A stretch of DNA of 64,000 nucleotides from Bacteroidales bacterium (lineage in GTDB: Bacteria; Bacteroidota; Bacteroidia; Bacteroidales; UBA932). The stretch spans positions 38,491 to 102,490 of the forward strand of contig JAFQFD010000038.1 in NCBI GenBank assembly GCA_017415715.1, read 5' to 3'. How positions within the stretch are numbered: the first letter of the stretch is position 1; every line of letters starts with the position of its first letter. The position numbers and the translations under genes are program-made. The notes under the pieces are model-generated. The model was not told the origin of the DNA. It saw nothing but the letters and a program-made list of their open reading frames with translations, and did no database searches. Of the stretch, positions 26,143 through 34,304 are shown piece after piece.

Positions 26143-28740
26143 ATGAAGCGTTTTTTTGCATCCATTCTGATCGCGTTTCCACTGGTCTCGTGTGTACAGG
26201 AAGCATTGGACGCTCCTGAAATGCAAGGTGCTCAGACAGAGCACCTTGTTTCCGATGGAGCTTTCGATGCCGGTAAGTGCATAGTTCTGTTCGATGAGGA
26301 GATTGTGGCCGAGATCGAGGCTTACGCCGGTGACGGTGTGCCGCAGACAAAGTCTGCAGGCCTGGACCTGATGTTTCAACAGCTTGGGGTCACTTCCGTG
26401 GAACGACTCTTCCCTCATGCCGGCGAATTTGAGCCGAGAACAAGGAAGGAAGGTCTTCACCGTTGGTATGTACTTTCTTATTCTGATGAGGTTCCATACA
26501 CAAAAGCGGATGTGGGATTAGGTGCCCTCCCGGGGGTTGAACTTATCCAGCCGGTGAGAAAAATCAAAATCAATGATTTCAATGACCTTTCAAGCGACCT
26601 TTGGGGATTGAGGAATCGTACAAATCCGGGTTTTGACATCAATGTGACTCCGGTATGGCAGAACTATACCACAGGAAATCCGGATGTCATCGTTGCCGTT
26701 GTGGACAATGGCGTTGACATCTCCCATCCGGACCTTGCCGCAAACTGTCTTCCTGAAGGTAGCCATTATAATGCTGTAGATGGCACTTCGACCATATATC
26801 CTGGTGACCACGGTACTCATGTGGCAGGAACGATTGCAGCTGTCGGCAACAACGGTCAAGGTGTCGTAGGAGTCGCCGGCGGCGATTCTGCAGCCGGAAA
26901 GGCCGGCGTGAAGATCCTTTCATGCCAGATATTCAAGGATTCGGCAGAAGGTTCAGTTTCGGGTAACAGCCCTGCAGCCATCAAGTGGGGTGCAGACCAT
27001 GGTGCTGTGATCAGCCAGAACAGCTGGGGTTATGTATACGATGACAATGGCGACGGCAAGATTACAGGAGAGGAGCTGGATAGAGCATTGGAAGCAACCG
27101 TGACTCCTGCAGACAAGGCTGCAATTGACTATTTCATCAAGTATGCCGGATGTGACAACGCAGGAAACCAGCTCCCTGATTCACCGATGAAGGGTGGTGT
27201 AGTCATTTTTGCGGCAGGTAATGATAATATCGCCAATGGTGCCCCTGCTGAGTATGATAAGGTGATCGCTGTCGGTTCGATCGCTTCAAATGGCAAGAAG
27301 TCCTCATTCTCGAACTATGGCAAATGGGTGGACATTGCGGCTCCCGGTACTGATATCCTCAGCACCGTTGTGGGCGGAGGATATGCTTCTATGGACGGTA
27401 CATCCATGGCATGTCCTCATGTTTCAGGAGTGGCGGCCCTTGTCGTGTCATATCACGGAGGTCCGGGCTTCACTAACGATATGTTGATGGGAAGACTTCT
27501 CAACGGAGCGAATCCGGACCTTGTTCCATCATCATATGAGGTGGGAAGACTGGTTGATGCAATGGGTGCAATGACACATGGTTCATCTGCTACACCGGCG
27601 AAGGTTGAAGACCTTGAGGCTTCAGCCAGAGCGAATACAATGGACCTCTCGTGGACTGCTGTCGCTGATGACGAGGGAGTGCCTGCTTACGGCTATATGG
27701 CCCTGTATGGCAAGGACAAAGCAGCTGTGGCGGCTGCTACTCCTTCGGATTATAAGTTTATCGGTGTGTCTTGTGCTGTATGCACTCCGGACGTTGAGGT
27801 AGGTGAGAAGGTGAATTTCGCTGTCAAGGGACTTGACTTCAACGCCGCATATCATGTCAAGGTACTTGCATATTCGTACGGACTTAATTACTCTGAGCCA
27901 TCTGCAGTCGCCATATTTGAAACCTCATCGAACAATGCTCCTGTAATCGATGTGTACAATGAGGGATCTTATTCAATCAAGGCGTCGCAGACACTGGAGG
28001 TTGCCGTCAATGTGGCAGATCCTGACGACCATGATTTTGAAGTGGACTTTGATTGCGAGGTAAGTCATACTTTCATCCCTGGAGTAGATGCGGGATCATA
28101 CATCTTCACAGTTGTCGGCAAGGAGGTCCCTGCCGGTGCATACGATGCGGTTCTGACTGTGACTGATGAATACGGCATGATCGGAACAAAGACCATATCA
28201 TTTGAGGTCCTGGATAATGCGGCTCCTGTAGTCATCAAGGAGATAGAGGATATCCTCCTTTCTGCAAAGGGCAAGGAAATGTCGATTGACATGACCGAGT
28301 ATGTGACAGATCCGGACGGTGAGCAGCTCAAGTATGAAGTCACAGTGTCAAACAATAAGGTTGTCCATGTGACTCCGAGAGCAGACCGTCTCTATGTGAC
28401 AGCACTTGCATACGGCCTCGTCGAGGTGGAGATCGCTGCATGCGATGTACGCGGTGAGAAGGCTGTGTTCAAATTCAAGGTTCTCGTGAAGGATCCTTCA
28501 GATCCTGTATCGGTTTATCCTAACCCTGTGACTGATTATGTGAATATCGGCACTCTGGACATGGCAGAGACCCTTATTACCATAACAAGCTCTACGGGCA
28601 AGGTTATGCACGAAGAGACGTCTCAGGTGAGCGGCGTCGAGCCTGCAAGGATCGATATGACAGGATTCGCTCCCGGATCATACTCTGTAAAGGTATCATT
28701 CGGCGGTAATGAATATAAGAGGACTGTTGTAAAACTTTAG
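26143..28740 (+). CDS. S8 subtilisin-like peptidase with lipobox and T9SS C-terminal domain
   Basis: An 865-residue protease. The N-terminus has a lipobox (LVSC, C17). A propeptide-like region (about 40-145) precedes the S8 domain with D188 (VAVVDNGVD), H223 (GDHGTHVAGT), oxyanion N360 (FAAGN) and nucleophile S421 (GTSMACPHVSG). An EF-hand-like loop DDNGDGKITGEE (300-311) is inserted between the oxyanion-side helices. After it come a fibronectin-III-like domain (about 475-590), two Ig/cadherin-like modules, and a T9SS type A sorting domain beginning VYPNPVTDYVNIG and ending YKRTVVKL. Having both lipobox and T9SS signal is unusual. A PorV-like gene follows 4 bp later. Confidence 0.93.
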   Translation: MKRFFASILIAFPLVSCVQEALDAPEMQGAQTEHLVSDGAFDAGKCIVLFDEEIVAEIEAYAGDGVPQTKSAGLDLMFQQLGVTSVERLFPHAGEFEPRTRKEGLHRWYVLSYSDEVPYTKADVGLGALPGVELIQPVRKIKINDFNDLSSDLWGLRNRTNPGFDINVTPVWQNYTTGNPDVIVAVVDNGVDISHPDLAANCLPEGSHYNAVDGTSTIYPGDHGTHVAGTIAAVGNNGQGVVGVAGGDSAAGKAGVKILSCQIFKDSAEGSVSGNSPAAIKWGADHGAVISQNSWGYVYDDNGDGKITGEELDRALEATVTPADKAAIDYFIKYAGCDNAGNQLPDSPMKGGVVIFAAGNDNIANGAPAEYDKVIAVGSIASNGKKSSFSNYGKWVDIAAPGTDILSTVVGGGYASMDGTSMACPHVSGVAALVVSYHGGPGFTNDMLMGRLLNGANPDLVPSSYEVGRLVDAMGAMTHGSSATPAKVEDLEASARANTMDLSWTAVADDEGVPAYGYMALYGKDKAAVAAATPSDYKFIGVSCAVCTPDVEVGEKVNFAVKGLDFNAAYHVKVLAYSYGLNYSEPSAVAIFETSSNNAPVIDVYNEGSYSIKASQTLEVAVNVADPDDHDFEVDFDCEVSHTFIPGVDAGSYIFTVVGKEVPAGAYDAVLTVTDEYGMIGTKTISFEVLDNAAPVVIKEIEDILLSAKGKEMSIDMTEYVTDPDGEQLKYEVTVSNNKVVHVTPRADRLYVTALAYGLVEVEIAACDVRGEKAVFKFKVLVKDPSDPVSVYPNPVTDYVNIGTLDMAETLITITSSTGKVMHEETSQVSGVEPARIDMTGFAPGSYSVKVSFGGNEYKRTVVKL

Positions 28741-28744
28741 GACT

Positions 28745-29653
28745 ATGAAGAAGCTATTATATATTGCAGGAGCCCTCATGCTCCTCGTACCTGCGCTCGC
28801 GCAGGCTCAGTCGCTTCCTTTTGTTGCTGCAGAGACTGATGCCGCAAGCCTTGGAACAGCTGGTGCTAACCTCGTTCAGACAGGTTCTGTGGCCAATGCT
28901 TCGTTCTCCAATGCTGCTGCGATCCCGTTTTCGGAGCAGACTATGGACGTTGCTGCCGGATACACCATGTGGCAGCCGGTTTCTTCCAACATCCTTAATG
29001 TCGGTGCAGCCTTCAATCTGAAGCAGAAGTTCGGAGTGGCAGTGGGATTCCAGTATGGAATGAATCCGGCATATGACGTCACGAACTCAAGCGGAGCCGT
29101 CACCGGTCAGTTCTCTCCGTCCGACATGCATGTAAATGTCGGTCTGGCATGGAGGTTTCTCCCATTCCTGTCACTCGGTGCGAATGTCGGATATGCGACA
29201 AGCTCGCTTGCTGAGGGACAGTCATACGGCGCCCTTGCAGCCGATGTCTTTGCCATGGCAAAGTTCGGCGGCCTGAAGGTGACAGCAGGTGTTGCCAATG
29301 TCGGAACAACCGTGAAGGATGCTGCAGGCAATGAATTCTGCATCCCGGGCTCGATCGCTGTCGGAGCAGGCTACAGCAAGGTTTTCGGAGAGAAGAACGG
29401 TATAGATGTCCTTGTTGATGCTGATTACTACTTCAGTGGCTGGATGGCTGTTGCAGCGGGAGCGGCATATACATACAATGACTTCGTGTCAGTACGTGTA
29501 GGTTACCGCTATGGCGGAGAGTCGCCGGTTCCTTCATACGCTTCAGTAGGAGCAGGTGTGAAGCTTCTCGGCATCAAGCTCGATGCAGCATATCTGATTT
29601 CGTCATCACCGATAGGAAACACTCTGGCTCTTTCATTGGGATATACTTTCTAA
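28745..29653 (+). CDS. PorV/PorQ-like outer-membrane beta-barrel protein
   Basis: A 302-residue protein with signal peptide MKKLLYIAGALMLLVPALAQAQ and alternating beta-strand pattern ending in an aromatic LSLGYTF. The N-terminal ASLGTAGANLVQTGSVANAS ... NAAAIPF matches the PorV/PorQ family, whose members act as shuttle or attachment components of T9SS and related to FadL-type porins. Directly downstream of a T9SS-substrate protease, so it may help release or anchor it. It is the last gene before the terminator at 29680. Assignment to PorV versus PorQ is uncertain. Confidence 0.78.
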   Translation: MKKLLYIAGALMLLVPALAQAQSLPFVAAETDAASLGTAGANLVQTGSVANASFSNAAAIPFSEQTMDVAAGYTMWQPVSSNILNVGAAFNLKQKFGVAVGFQYGMNPAYDVTNSSGAVTGQFSPSDMHVNVGLAWRFLPFLSLGANVGYATSSLAEGQSYGALAADVFAMAKFGGLKVTAGVANVGTTVKDAAGNEFCIPGSIAVGAGYSKVFGEKNGIDVLVDADYYFSGWMAVAAGAAYTYNDFVSVRVGYRYGGESPVPSYASVGAGVKLLGIKLDAAYLISSSPIGNTLALSLGYTF

Positions 29654-29679
29654 CCCGACACGAGCTGATATATTGATAT

Positions 29680-29716
29680 AAAGAGTGCCGTCGCGATCAA
29701 GCGTCGGCACTCTTTT
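29680..29716 (+). terminator. Rho-independent terminator after the first SusCD operon
   Basis: Arms AAAGAGTGCCG (29680-29690) and CGGCACTCTTT (29705-29715) form an 11-bp perfect stem with a 14-nt loop, followed by TTT. It closes the 20693-29653 operon. Confidence 0.8.
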
Positions 29717-29754
29717 TGGTTTGCAGCGGGTTACGTCTGAAAATAAAGTTAGTT

Positions 29755-32700
29755 ATGTGTAGGAAAATCGTAATCTCGCTGGCCGCCCTATGTGGCTTTA
29801 TGGCCTTTGCGGCGGCGCAGGACCTGACAGTGTCAGGTACAGTCACCGATCCGGAGGGATACCCTCTGGATGGTGCGACAATAATAGTCAAGGGGACGAC
29901 AACGGGTGTTTCCGTTAATTCTGACGGGCGATATGAGATAAAGGTCCCGAAGGATGCAGTCCTCATTGCTTCATATCTGGGGTATCTTCCTCAGGAAAAG
30001 CCTGTTGCAGGCGAGCATACAGTGAATTTCATCCTTTCTGAAGATACGGCCTATCTGGATGATGTGATAGTGGTTGCATATGGAGCCATGTCAAAGCAGG
30101 ACTTTACCGGATCTGCTTCTCAAGTCAGCGGTGATGCTCTTGCGCAGTCTTCCAGAGAGTCGGTGGACAAGGGTATGATAGGCAAGATGTCCGGCGTGCG
30201 CATCGCTTCCGACAACGGAGACCCGGGATCGGCTGGCAATGTGCAGATCCGAGGAGTCGGATCGATCTCTGCCGGCACTTCTCCTCTCTATGTCATAGAT
30301 GGAGTCGTGATGTCGACTTCTACGGCTTCAGACCTTCAGGTCGGATATAAAAGCATGGGTGTGCTCAACTCCATCAATCCGGAAGATATCGAATCCATGA
30401 CGGTGCTGAAGGATGCCGCAGCGGCTTCTCTATATGGTTCGCGCGCGGCGAACGGAGTTATAATCATCACTACCAAGCGCGGAAAGCAGGGCAGGACGAC
30501 GGTTTCGTATAATGGTGAAGCCGGGGTCACTTCCATGGCGGACAAAAAGGCCCTGCGCATGATGAGTGGTCCGCAATTTATTCAGTATCTGAAAGATGCG
30601 GGTGATAATGCATATGCCATCAATCCGGCATATTCTTATGGATTCACAGGTGATGAAATAGCTGCGATGACGGCGGATCCGAGCGGAAAGACCAGCACTG
30701 ACTGGACGGATCAGATATTCCGTCAGGCACTCACTCACAATCATCAGATCAGTCTTACGGCAGGAGGTGAAAAGACGAAGGTGTACGCTGGTCTGGGTTA
30801 TGACAAGACTGACGGAATCGTTCTGGGATCATACTTCGAGAGGTATTCCGGCAGGGTGAATGTCGATCATCAGGTCAGCGACTGGCTTAAGGTGGGCATC
30901 AGGCAGATGGTATCATTTACAGGGACCAAAGGCCACAGTGACCAGAGCAGCCAGGCCCAGGGAATGGGCTATGCGACTCCGCTCGGAGTCCTGACGCAGA
31001 GCGACCCGACAGCGCTCCCGAAGAATCCTGACGGAAGCTGGAACGAATATGTCAGCTGGAGCGGTCAGACTGGCAATCCGCACCTTGTCTTCGACAGCGA
31101 CACTGAGTATAACAAGACCCATATGATGAGGAGCCTCTCAAGTCTGGATCTTGACATGAAATTTACTGATTATCTGAGTCTTACGAATACATTCGGATAT
31201 GACTACATAGACAATAAGCAGTACCTGTGGTGGGCTCCTTCTTCCATTGACGGAGCGTCAATGAACGGCTTGAGCGCATCGTATATATTCCAGACCTCAG
31301 ATCTTACAAACTCCACGGTTCTTCGCTATTCGGACAGTTTCGGTGCCCATGCGGTTTCGGGCATCGCAGGCTTTGAGGTTGCCGATCATAGGACCGGATA
31401 TACATATGCCAGCGCTAATAATTTCCCGAATGACAAGCTTAACGCCCTGTCGGTGGGTCAGGTGGACGGAGTCGGCGGAGCCTCATACAGGTCATTCATG
31501 ATGTCGCTTCTTGGCAATGTCAATTATGACTATGACAATCGCTATTATGCGTCTGCGTCGTTCCGTCGTGACGGTTCGTCACGCCTGGGACCGGACAGCA
31601 GATGGGCCAATTTCTGGTCTGTCTCAGCTGCGTGGAGGCTCAGCCGCGAGGAGTTCATGGAAAACGTCTCGGACCTTTTTCATGACCTGAAGATAAAGGC
31701 TTCATATGGTACAAACGGTAATCTTCCATCGGAGTATTATGCATATCAGGGTCTGTATTCGGCAAGTGCAGGATATGGAACTGCGTCGGGAATTTTCTGG
31801 AGCAATCCTGAGAACAGCCATCTGGGATGGGAGAAGTCCCGTAATTTCAATGTGGGATTTGACTGGAACCTCTACAATCGCGTAGACATCGGTGTTGAGT
31901 ATTATAACAAGTATACCAGTTCGCTGATATTCAACATGCCGGCGTCAGCCGTCACGGGCTTCAGCAGCTACACATCCAATGTCGGTAATCTTCTCAACGA
32001 CGGTGTCGAAGTGGAGGTAAGTTCGCAGAATATTTCAAGGAGAAATTTCACATGGTCAACAGACTTCAACTTCACATGGCAAAGGTCTGTCGTCAAGAAT
32101 CTTCCGAACGACGGAGCGGACATAATCTACGGTGACGGAGGAATGTATATCCACAGGGAAGGAGAGTCCATGTACTCGTTCTATCTTCCTGAGTGGAAGG
32201 GAGTTGATCAAGAGACCGGACTCGGTGAATTCTGGGTTGATCCGCTTGACCATTCACAGGGCGTGACCAACTATTATTCACAGGCCGGAAGCGCCATCGT
32301 GGGCAAGGCCTTGCCGGATTTCACCGGTGGAATGACCAATACTATGACATTCCTTGACGGCCTTCTCGACCTGTCTTTCCTGATTTCTTATCAGTTCGGA
32401 GGATCCCTCTTCGACTACCCGGGATATTTCACTCACAGCGACGGCTTCAGGGCCGCTTCCATGAATGCGGCGGCAGATGCTGCAGACTACTGGACTCCTC
32501 AGAACAGGAGTGCGAAATATCCGAAGCCGATCATGAACAATCCATACAGGTGGGACCGCTTCTCAAGCAGGCTCATCAGGTCTACTGACAATATAAGAAT
32601 GAGGGAGATCACGGTGGGTTGCAATATCCCTGTGAAGAAGTATCTGGAGAGCGTGAGAGTATATTTCAGGGCAACCAATCCGTTCATGATCTGGTCGGCA

Positions 32701-32799
32701 GTGCCTGACATTGACCCTGATGTGGCCATCAACGGATACCGTACGGTGGATGTCCCTGTGACAAAGTCGTTTGTCCTCGGAATCAACCTGACATTATAA
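29755..32799 (+). CDS. SusC/RagA family TonB-dependent outer-membrane transporter (2)
   Basis: A 1014-residue SusC-like barrel. The signal peptide starts MCRKIVISLAALCGFMAF and ends near AAAQ. A regulatory-like domain follows (GTVTDPEGYPLDGATIIVKG), then the plug with DAAAASLYGSRAANGVIIITT and a barrel ending GINLTL. The frame extends to 29716 but overlaps the terminator stem; ATG at 29755 is the sensible start. No convincing -7 element was found just upstream. The SusD partner follows after 19 bp. This pair has no protease of its own. Confidence 0.94.
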   Translation: MCRKIVISLAALCGFMAFAAAQDLTVSGTVTDPEGYPLDGATIIVKGTTTGVSVNSDGRYEIKVPKDAVLIASYLGYLPQEKPVAGEHTVNFILSEDTAYLDDVIVVAYGAMSKQDFTGSASQVSGDALAQSSRESVDKGMIGKMSGVRIASDNGDPGSAGNVQIRGVGSISAGTSPLYVIDGVVMSTSTASDLQVGYKSMGVLNSINPEDIESMTVLKDAAAASLYGSRAANGVIIITTKRGKQGRTTVSYNGEAGVTSMADKKALRMMSGPQFIQYLKDAGDNAYAINPAYSYGFTGDEIAAMTADPSGKTSTDWTDQIFRQALTHNHQISLTAGGEKTKVYAGLGYDKTDGIVLGSYFERYSGRVNVDHQVSDWLKVGIRQMVSFTGTKGHSDQSSQAQGMGYATPLGVLTQSDPTALPKNPDGSWNEYVSWSGQTGNPHLVFDSDTEYNKTHMMRSLSSLDLDMKFTDYLSLTNTFGYDYIDNKQYLWWAPSSIDGASMNGLSASYIFQTSDLTNSTVLRYSDSFGAHAVSGIAGFEVADHRTGYTYASANNFPNDKLNALSVGQVDGVGGASYRSFMMSLLGNVNYDYDNRYYASASFRRDGSSRLGPDSRWANFWSVSAAWRLSREEFMENVSDLFHDLKIKASYGTNGNLPSEYYAYQGLYSASAGYGTASGIFWSNPENSHLGWEKSRNFNVGFDWNLYNRVDIGVEYYNKYTSSLIFNMPASAVTGFSSYTSNVGNLLNDGVEVEVSSQNISRRNFTWSTDFNFTWQRSVVKNLPNDGADIIYGDGGMYIHREGESMYSFYLPEWKGVDQETGLGEFWVDPLDHSQGVTNYYSQAGSAIVGKALPDFTGGMTNTMTFLDGLLDLSFLISYQFGGSLFDYPGYFTHSDGFRAASMNAAADAADYWTPQNRSAKYPKPIMNNPYRWDRFSSRLIRSTDNIRMREITVGCNIPVKKYLESVRVYFRATNPFMIWSAVPDIDPDVAINGYRTVDVPVTKSFVLGINLTL

Positions 32800-32818
32800 T
32801 TGTTTTAAACTGAGTGAT

Positions 32819-34213
32819 ATGAAAAAATCAATATATATGCTCGCCTGCCTTATAATGGCGGCAGCCTGCGAGGCACTCGACCAGGCGCCATCCACCTCTG
32901 TGACGACCGACACCGCGATCACCAGCGTCGAAGACCTGGCGAATGCGGTAAACGGAGCCTACTACGTGGCGACGTATGGCACAATGCTGACCGTGGCCTC
33001 TGAAATGTCAATATATGCCGACCTTGTGGGCCCTGACTCATATCAGCCCGCATCTTCAGGTCAGAATGCCTCCCGCCTTGCCGGCTTTTCGATGACGGCA
33101 AATGATACATACAACGCTTACTATTACCTTTATGCCGCCATTGCAAGCGTCAACAGCGCGCTGGAGAAGGCTGCACTCCTGGAAGACCAGGAGGCAGCGG
33201 CTCCATATGTCGCCGAACTTTATGCGATGCGCGGTCTGTTCCATTTCCATCTGGCGACGTATTTCGCCCCTATACCGACATCAGGCAGCGAAAATCAGCT
33301 CGGTCTGGTGCTGGCTGACAAGGTGTTTGACATAGACTACATCGGCAAGCGTGCCTCGCTTCAGGATACATATGACTTCATTATCGGAGACTTCACAAAG
33401 GCGGTGGAAACAGGGTTGAACAAGTCTCGCAATACCGGCCATCTCAACTATTGGGCGGCGCTTGCCCTGCGTGCCCGCGCCAATCTGTACGCCGGTAACT
33501 ACGCTGCTGCTCTGAATGATGCAGAAGAGGTCCTGGAGGCATCTCCCTACAAGCTTTATACTGTCGACAATTACACCAAGGTGTGGTCGCAGGAAGGCGC
33601 CGACGAGATGATTATGGAATACCTGCAGACAGATACCTATAATGCCCAGAGATATGCTCCGGGATACTATACCTCGCCAAGAGGCTATTCAGAGTATGGC
33701 GTGTCTCCCGAGTTCTATGCATGGATGCAGTCCACTCCGGATGATATCCGCTCTCAGATGGTGGCAGACTGTACGGTGGCTCCGGGAGGAGATCCGGACT
33801 ATAACACCGGGTATTACCCTCTGAAGTATCCGGGAAACGCCGGGGCTTCAGTGCCTGCATATGTGAACAACATCAAGGTCATCAGGCTTTCGGAGATGCT
33901 CATGATTGCCGCCGAGGCGGCTCTGGCTCAGGGCCAGGATGCCGCCCCATATGTCAACACCCTCCGAAGGAACCGTATCACGGGGTATGCTGACGTGTCC
34001 TCGGTCACCCTGGATGACATCCTTGATGAGCGGCGCAAGGAGTTCTTTGCCGAGGGGCAGATCGCCTTTGACCTCTGGAGAAACAGGCGGACGGTAGTCA
34101 ATGGGTCACTTTCGACAGGCCCCCGGGACTATCGCACGGTCCTGCCTCTTCCAAAGGAAGAAATCGATCTTTCAAAAGGACTTCTGGAGCAAAATCCGGG
34201 GTATGGTAATTAA
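32819..34213 (+). CDS. SusD/RagB family nutrient-binding lipoprotein (2)
   Basis: A 464-residue SusD-like lipoprotein. The signal peptide MKKSIYMLACLIMAAAC gives the lipobox MAAAC, followed by EALDQAP. The SusD N-terminal pattern (AVNGAYYVATYG), helical repeats (YVAELYAMRGLFHFHLATYF; WAALALRARANLYAGNYAAA) and the C-terminal FDLWRNRRTVVNG and LEQNPGYGN are all present. It ends the second SusCD unit, before a hairpin at 34219. It shares only family-level features with the other two SusD proteins in the window. Confidence 0.94.
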   Translation: MKKSIYMLACLIMAAACEALDQAPSTSVTTDTAITSVEDLANAVNGAYYVATYGTMLTVASEMSIYADLVGPDSYQPASSGQNASRLAGFSMTANDTYNAYYYLYAAIASVNSALEKAALLEDQEAAAPYVAELYAMRGLFHFHLATYFAPIPTSGSENQLGLVLADKVFDIDYIGKRASLQDTYDFIIGDFTKAVETGLNKSRNTGHLNYWAALALRARANLYAGNYAAALNDAEEVLEASPYKLYTVDNYTKVWSQEGADEMIMEYLQTDTYNAQRYAPGYYTSPRGYSEYGVSPEFYAWMQSTPDDIRSQMVADCTVAPGGDPDYNTGYYPLKYPGNAGASVPAYVNNIKVIRLSEMLMIAAEAALAQGQDAAPYVNTLRRNRITGYADVSSVTLDDILDERRKEFFAEGQIAFDLWRNRRTVVNGSLSTGPRDYRTVLPLPKEEIDLSKGLLEQNPGYGN

Positions 34214-34218
34214 TTACA

Positions 34219-34248
34219 GGAAAGAATGGCATTTGCGCCATTCTTTCC
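34219..34248 (+). terminator. Terminator-like hairpin after SusD (2)
   Basis: A 12-bp perfect stem: GGAAAGAATGGC (34219-34230) and GCCATTCTTTCC (34237-34248) with a 6-nt loop. The T tract is short, but position between operons supports termination. Confidence 0.7.
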
Positions 34249-34270
34249 TTGTATAATCTGAGGAAAAATG

Positions 34271-34278
34271 TATCTTTG
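34271..34278 (+). promoter_or_regulatory. -7 promoter element for the third SusC operon
   Basis: TATCTTTG is a strong TAnnTTTG match, 26 bp before the SusC start, with a TTG at 34249 at a plausible -33 distance. Confidence 0.65.
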
Positions 34279-34304
34279 TTGTTTAAACAAAACAACATAG
34301 CACA

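Noticed and set aside
28740-28745. Phase-variable invertible promoter near the SusCD island
   Set aside because: I looked for inverted repeats flanking the -7 elements upstream of the SusC genes and found only terminator hairpins; no recombinase gene lies nearby.
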